From positions 1-64,000 of the forward strand of contig JALSIX010000140.1 in assembly GCA_026989655.1 (NCBI GenBank): a DNA stretch of 64,000 nt. The letters run 5' to 3'. Shown piece by piece: positions 62,240 to 64,000 of the stretch; positions within the stretch are counted from its first letter, which is position 1, and each line of letters starts with the position of its first letter. The position numbers and the translations under genes were made by a program. Under the pieces are notes generated by a model. It saw only the letters and a list, made by a program, of their open reading frames with translations. It did not search any database and was not told where the DNA came from. Origin of the DNA: Caldilineaceae bacterium. GTDB taxonomy: Bacteria > Chloroflexota > Anaerolineae > Caldilineales > Caldilineaceae.

Positions 62240-63125
62240 GCCAGTAGTAGACGATGAAGGCCCCGGCCAGGATCATCAGCACCGCGCCCGCAGGCCGCAT
62301 GTAGGGCAGGATCCGGCGCAGCACCCCCAGGAGGGCGCCCTCGAACAGGGTGATGCTGATGGTCAGGACCAGGATCACGGTCCCCATCCCCAGGGCGTAG
62401 AGCACGAACTGGGAGACCGCGCCCAGGAAGCTGGCCCGGGCCATGCTGCTGCCCACCACGGCCAGGAAGATGGGAAGGGTGCAGCTCAAAGAGGCGGTGG
62501 CGTAGGTGATCCCGAACAGGAAATAGCTCCGCACGCCCGGCTGACGGACGTCCCCTACCGGGGCCGCCAGCCGATCCCCCAGGGGGGCGTACAGGGTTCC
62601 GCCGGCCAGGACCCAGGCGCCGGCCCCCACCAGGAGGACGCCGATGACCAGGGCGATCCAGGGGAACAGGGCAATGAGCACCCGGGCGCCCGCGCTGATG
62701 AGCAGCCCCACGGTGCCGAAGAGCAGCACGAAACCCGCGGTGACCAGCAGGCTCACCAGATAGGCCTGCCCCATGCGCCGGTCCGGATGGCCGGCCCCGG
62801 CCTCGCCGGTGCCCAGGTAGAGCCCCAGGTAGGCAGGCAGCATGGCGAAGCCACAGGGGTTCACGGCCGCGGCCATGCCGGCCCCGAAGGCATAGCCCAG
62901 GGGAAGGATGTCGGTGATGCCCCCCAGGAAGACATTGGAGGTCGCGGCCAGCCGTTCCACGCTGCCGGTCAGGGCGCTGGGATTGGTGCCCGTGGCCAGG
63001 CTGCCGCCCACGGCCAGGGCCAGTACCCCTGCGGTCACGCTCCCCGCCACCGCCCAGGAACGCCATCGAGCCCCTGCCAACGCTCCCCGCCCGGAAAGCG
63101 GGGCCGTTTTCTCCACAGCGGACAT
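62205..63125 (-). CDS. ccdA: Cytochrome c biogenesis/thiol reductant transporter CcdA-like protein
   Basis: A 306-residue member of the CcdA/DsbD transmembrane family with an N-terminal extension containing one helix (residues about 25-45), then six helices. Conserved Cys lie in [17 protein letters not shown] and [12 protein letters not shown], the pair that carries electrons from cytoplasmic thioredoxin to outside thiols. It could reduce the DsbA-like proteins or cytochrome apoproteins; this is inference. Upstream GGGGAGAGGG serves as ribosome site. Confidence 0.85.
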   Translation of the reverse strand: MSAVEKTAPLSGRGALAGARWRSWAVAGSVTAGVLALAVGGSLATGTNPSALTGSVERLAATSNVFLGGITDILPLGYAFGAGMAAAVNPCGFAMLPAYLGLYLGTGEAGAGHPDRRMGQAYLVSLLVTAGFVLLFGTVGLLISAGARVLIALFPWIALVIGVLLVGAGAWVLAGGTLYAPLGDRLAAPVGDVRQPGVRSYFLFGITYATASLSCTLPIFLAVVGSSMARASFLGAVSQFVLYALGMGTVILVLTISITLFEGALLGVLRRILPYMRPAGAVLMILAGAFIVYYWLTLGGLLAAFR

Positions 63126-63218
63126 CGCCCTCTCCCCTTCCATGGTCGCTGAGATTCCGTCCAATGCACGGGGGCACCCTGGAGAGGAGCCCCCGAGAGG
63201 GTGGCCCCCTGGCTCCAG

Positions 63219-63248
63219 GATATACCCTGTATCCCACCCCAAGGTCAA
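63219..63248 (-). promoter_or_regulatory. ccdA promoter
   Basis: Minus strand TTGACC (63243-63248), an 18-nt spacer and TATATC (63219-63224); leader of about 87 nt to ccdA. Confidence 0.6.
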
Positions 63249-63383
63249 GTCCTGCAGAGGCCCGGAACCCCTGGCCCGCTGCCAGCCCCAGGGAGGACGC
63301 CTGGAGAGCCGCGCAGATGCTCCATCGAGTCCCCTGTTCGGACAGGGAGAAGGCCGGGGAGAGTCCCTGAGGGGGCTGCCCAG

Positions 63384-63430
63384 ATAATAGAACGAGGCCT
63401 CCCGGACCCGGGTGGCTCCTGGGAGGCCTC
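63384..63430 (-). terminator. hppA terminator
   Basis: Minus strand GAGGCCTCCC (63421-63430) pairs with GGGAGGCCTC (63394-63403), a 17-nt loop, then GTTCTATTAT. A perfect 10-bp stem 54 bp past the hppA stop. Confidence 0.75.
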
Positions 63431-63484
63431 GGGCACCACCGATACCGGCATGCCGGCGGAAGGCAAGGCCGGACGACCGCAGGC

Positions 63485-64000
63485 TCAGAACAGGTTCAGG
63501 AGCCCGCTGCCGAAGGCGCCGGCGAACACCAGGCTCACGATGCTCATCAGCTTGATGAGGATGTTCAACGAAGGGCCACTGGTGTCCTTGAAGGGATCGC
63601 CCACCGTGTCGCCCACCACCGCGGCCTTGTGGGGATCGGAGCCCTTGCCCCCCAGCTCCCCGGTCTCGATCCACTTCTTCGCGTTGTCCCAGGCGCCACC
63701 GGCATTGGCCATCATCACCGCGAGCATGAAGCCCGAGGCGATCGCGCCCACCAACAGGCCGGCCAGGGCCTCCGCGCCCAGCAGGAAGCCCACCAGCAGG
63801 GGCACCAGCACGGCCATCGCGCCGGGCACCATCATCTCCCGCAGGGCTCCCTCGGTACTGATGGCCACGCAGCGTCGGTAGTCCGGCTTGGCTTTGCCCT
63901 CCATCAGGCCCGGGATCTCCTGGAACTGGCGGCGGACCTCCATCACGATCTCCTGGGCAGCCTTGCCCACTGCGGTCATGGTCATGGCCGAGAAGAGGAA
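63485..64000 (-). CDS. hppA: Membrane-bound pyrophosphatase, C-terminal part (runs off window end)
   Basis: The last 171 residues of an H+/Na+-translocating pyrophosphatase, open to base 64000. Diagnostic sequence: [44 protein letters not shown] and helices on either side. It couples PPi hydrolysis to ion pumping. The residue that separates K+-dependent from K+-independent forms lies outside the window. Confidence 0.95.
   Translation of the reverse strand, partial: FLFSAMTMTAVGKAAQEIVMEVRRQFQEIPGLMEGKAKPDYRRCVAISTEGALREMMVPGAMAVLVPLLVGFLLGAEALAGLLVGAIASGFMLAVMMANAGGAWDNAKKWIETGELGGKGSDPHKAAVVGDTVGDPFKDTSGPSLNILIKLMSIVSLVFAGAFGSGLLNLF

Larger units (their letters stand above)
63126..63484. 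other. Intergenic region between hppA and ccdA
   Basis: This 359-bp gap holds the hppA terminator and the ccdA promoter. The part at 63250-63383 shows nothing else I can identify. Confidence 0.5.

Noticed and set aside
1-64000. tRNA, rRNA, CRISPR arrays, insertion sequences or prophage
   Set aside because: Looked for in the intergenic stretches and at gene ends; no cloverleaf, repeat-spacer pattern, transposase or integrase was seen.

Overview
The window is GC-rich, densely coding DNA with short spacers and many ATGA/GTGA start-stop overlaps. I read it as chromosome from a Chloroflexota bacterium (Anaerolineae/Caldilineae-like). The reasons are the proline/threonine-linker lipoproteins, the DUF3048, LysM and MoxR/DUF58 genes, an uncharacterised zinc-ribbon membrane operon of a kind I associate with that phylum, and the fused PurS-PurL. 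This assignment is inference; the window contains no rRNA or tRNA gene.

Layout. 1-8774 (+): a nucleoside uptake and salvage operon (nucleoside hydrolase end, BMP lipoprotein, ABC ATPase, two permeases, ADP-ribosylglycohydrolase, MtaD-like deaminase, PfkB kinase). 9006-11203 (+): two envelope DsbA-like lipoproteins; the second has an in-frame UGA exactly at its first catalytic Cys. 11229-16158 (-): a six-gene membrane operon of unknown function. 16437-20695 (+): DUF3048 lipoprotein, ParB-like protein, pyruvate kinase. 20727-24227 (-): two glycosyltransferases and an unknown membrane protein. 24591-31185 (+): MoxR/VWA pair, secreted M14 carboxypeptidase, DedA protein, glycosyltransferase. 31133-41042 (-): purL-purQ-purC-purE-purF-purD, then a DCC-family protein in which both active-site Cys codons are UGA, a YcxB-like protein and an O-methyltransferase. 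41346-46051 (-): aldolase, rnhB, rplS, sortase, acyltransferase, LysM lipoprotein. 46409-48615 (+): MoxR/DUF58. 48811-58006 (+): cobalamin riboswitch, btuFCD, and cobO-cbiB-cobD-cbiA-cbiP. 58079-62239 (+): FMN riboswitch and ribD-ribE-ribBA-ribH. 62205-64000 (-): ccdA and the end of hppA.

The most striking content is two probable selenoproteins in thiol-redox families: a UxxC DsbA-like lipoprotein (UGA at 10763) and a UxxU DCC protein (UGAs at 32799 and 32790). In each the reading frame, family motif and ribosome binding site are intact through the UGA, and a stable hairpin begins just downstream with its apical loop 17-18 nt after the (first) UGA, the spacing of the classical bacterial SECIS. 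UGA is the ordinary stop codon of many neighbouring genes, so genome-wide reassignment is not the explanation. Selenocysteine machinery (selA, selB, selC, selD) is not in the window and must be sought elsewhere in the genome.

The two vitamin operons are each preceded by a good promoter, a riboswitch and two tandem intrinsic terminators. The B12 leader also holds a three-way-junction RNA whose closing stem competes with the first terminator.
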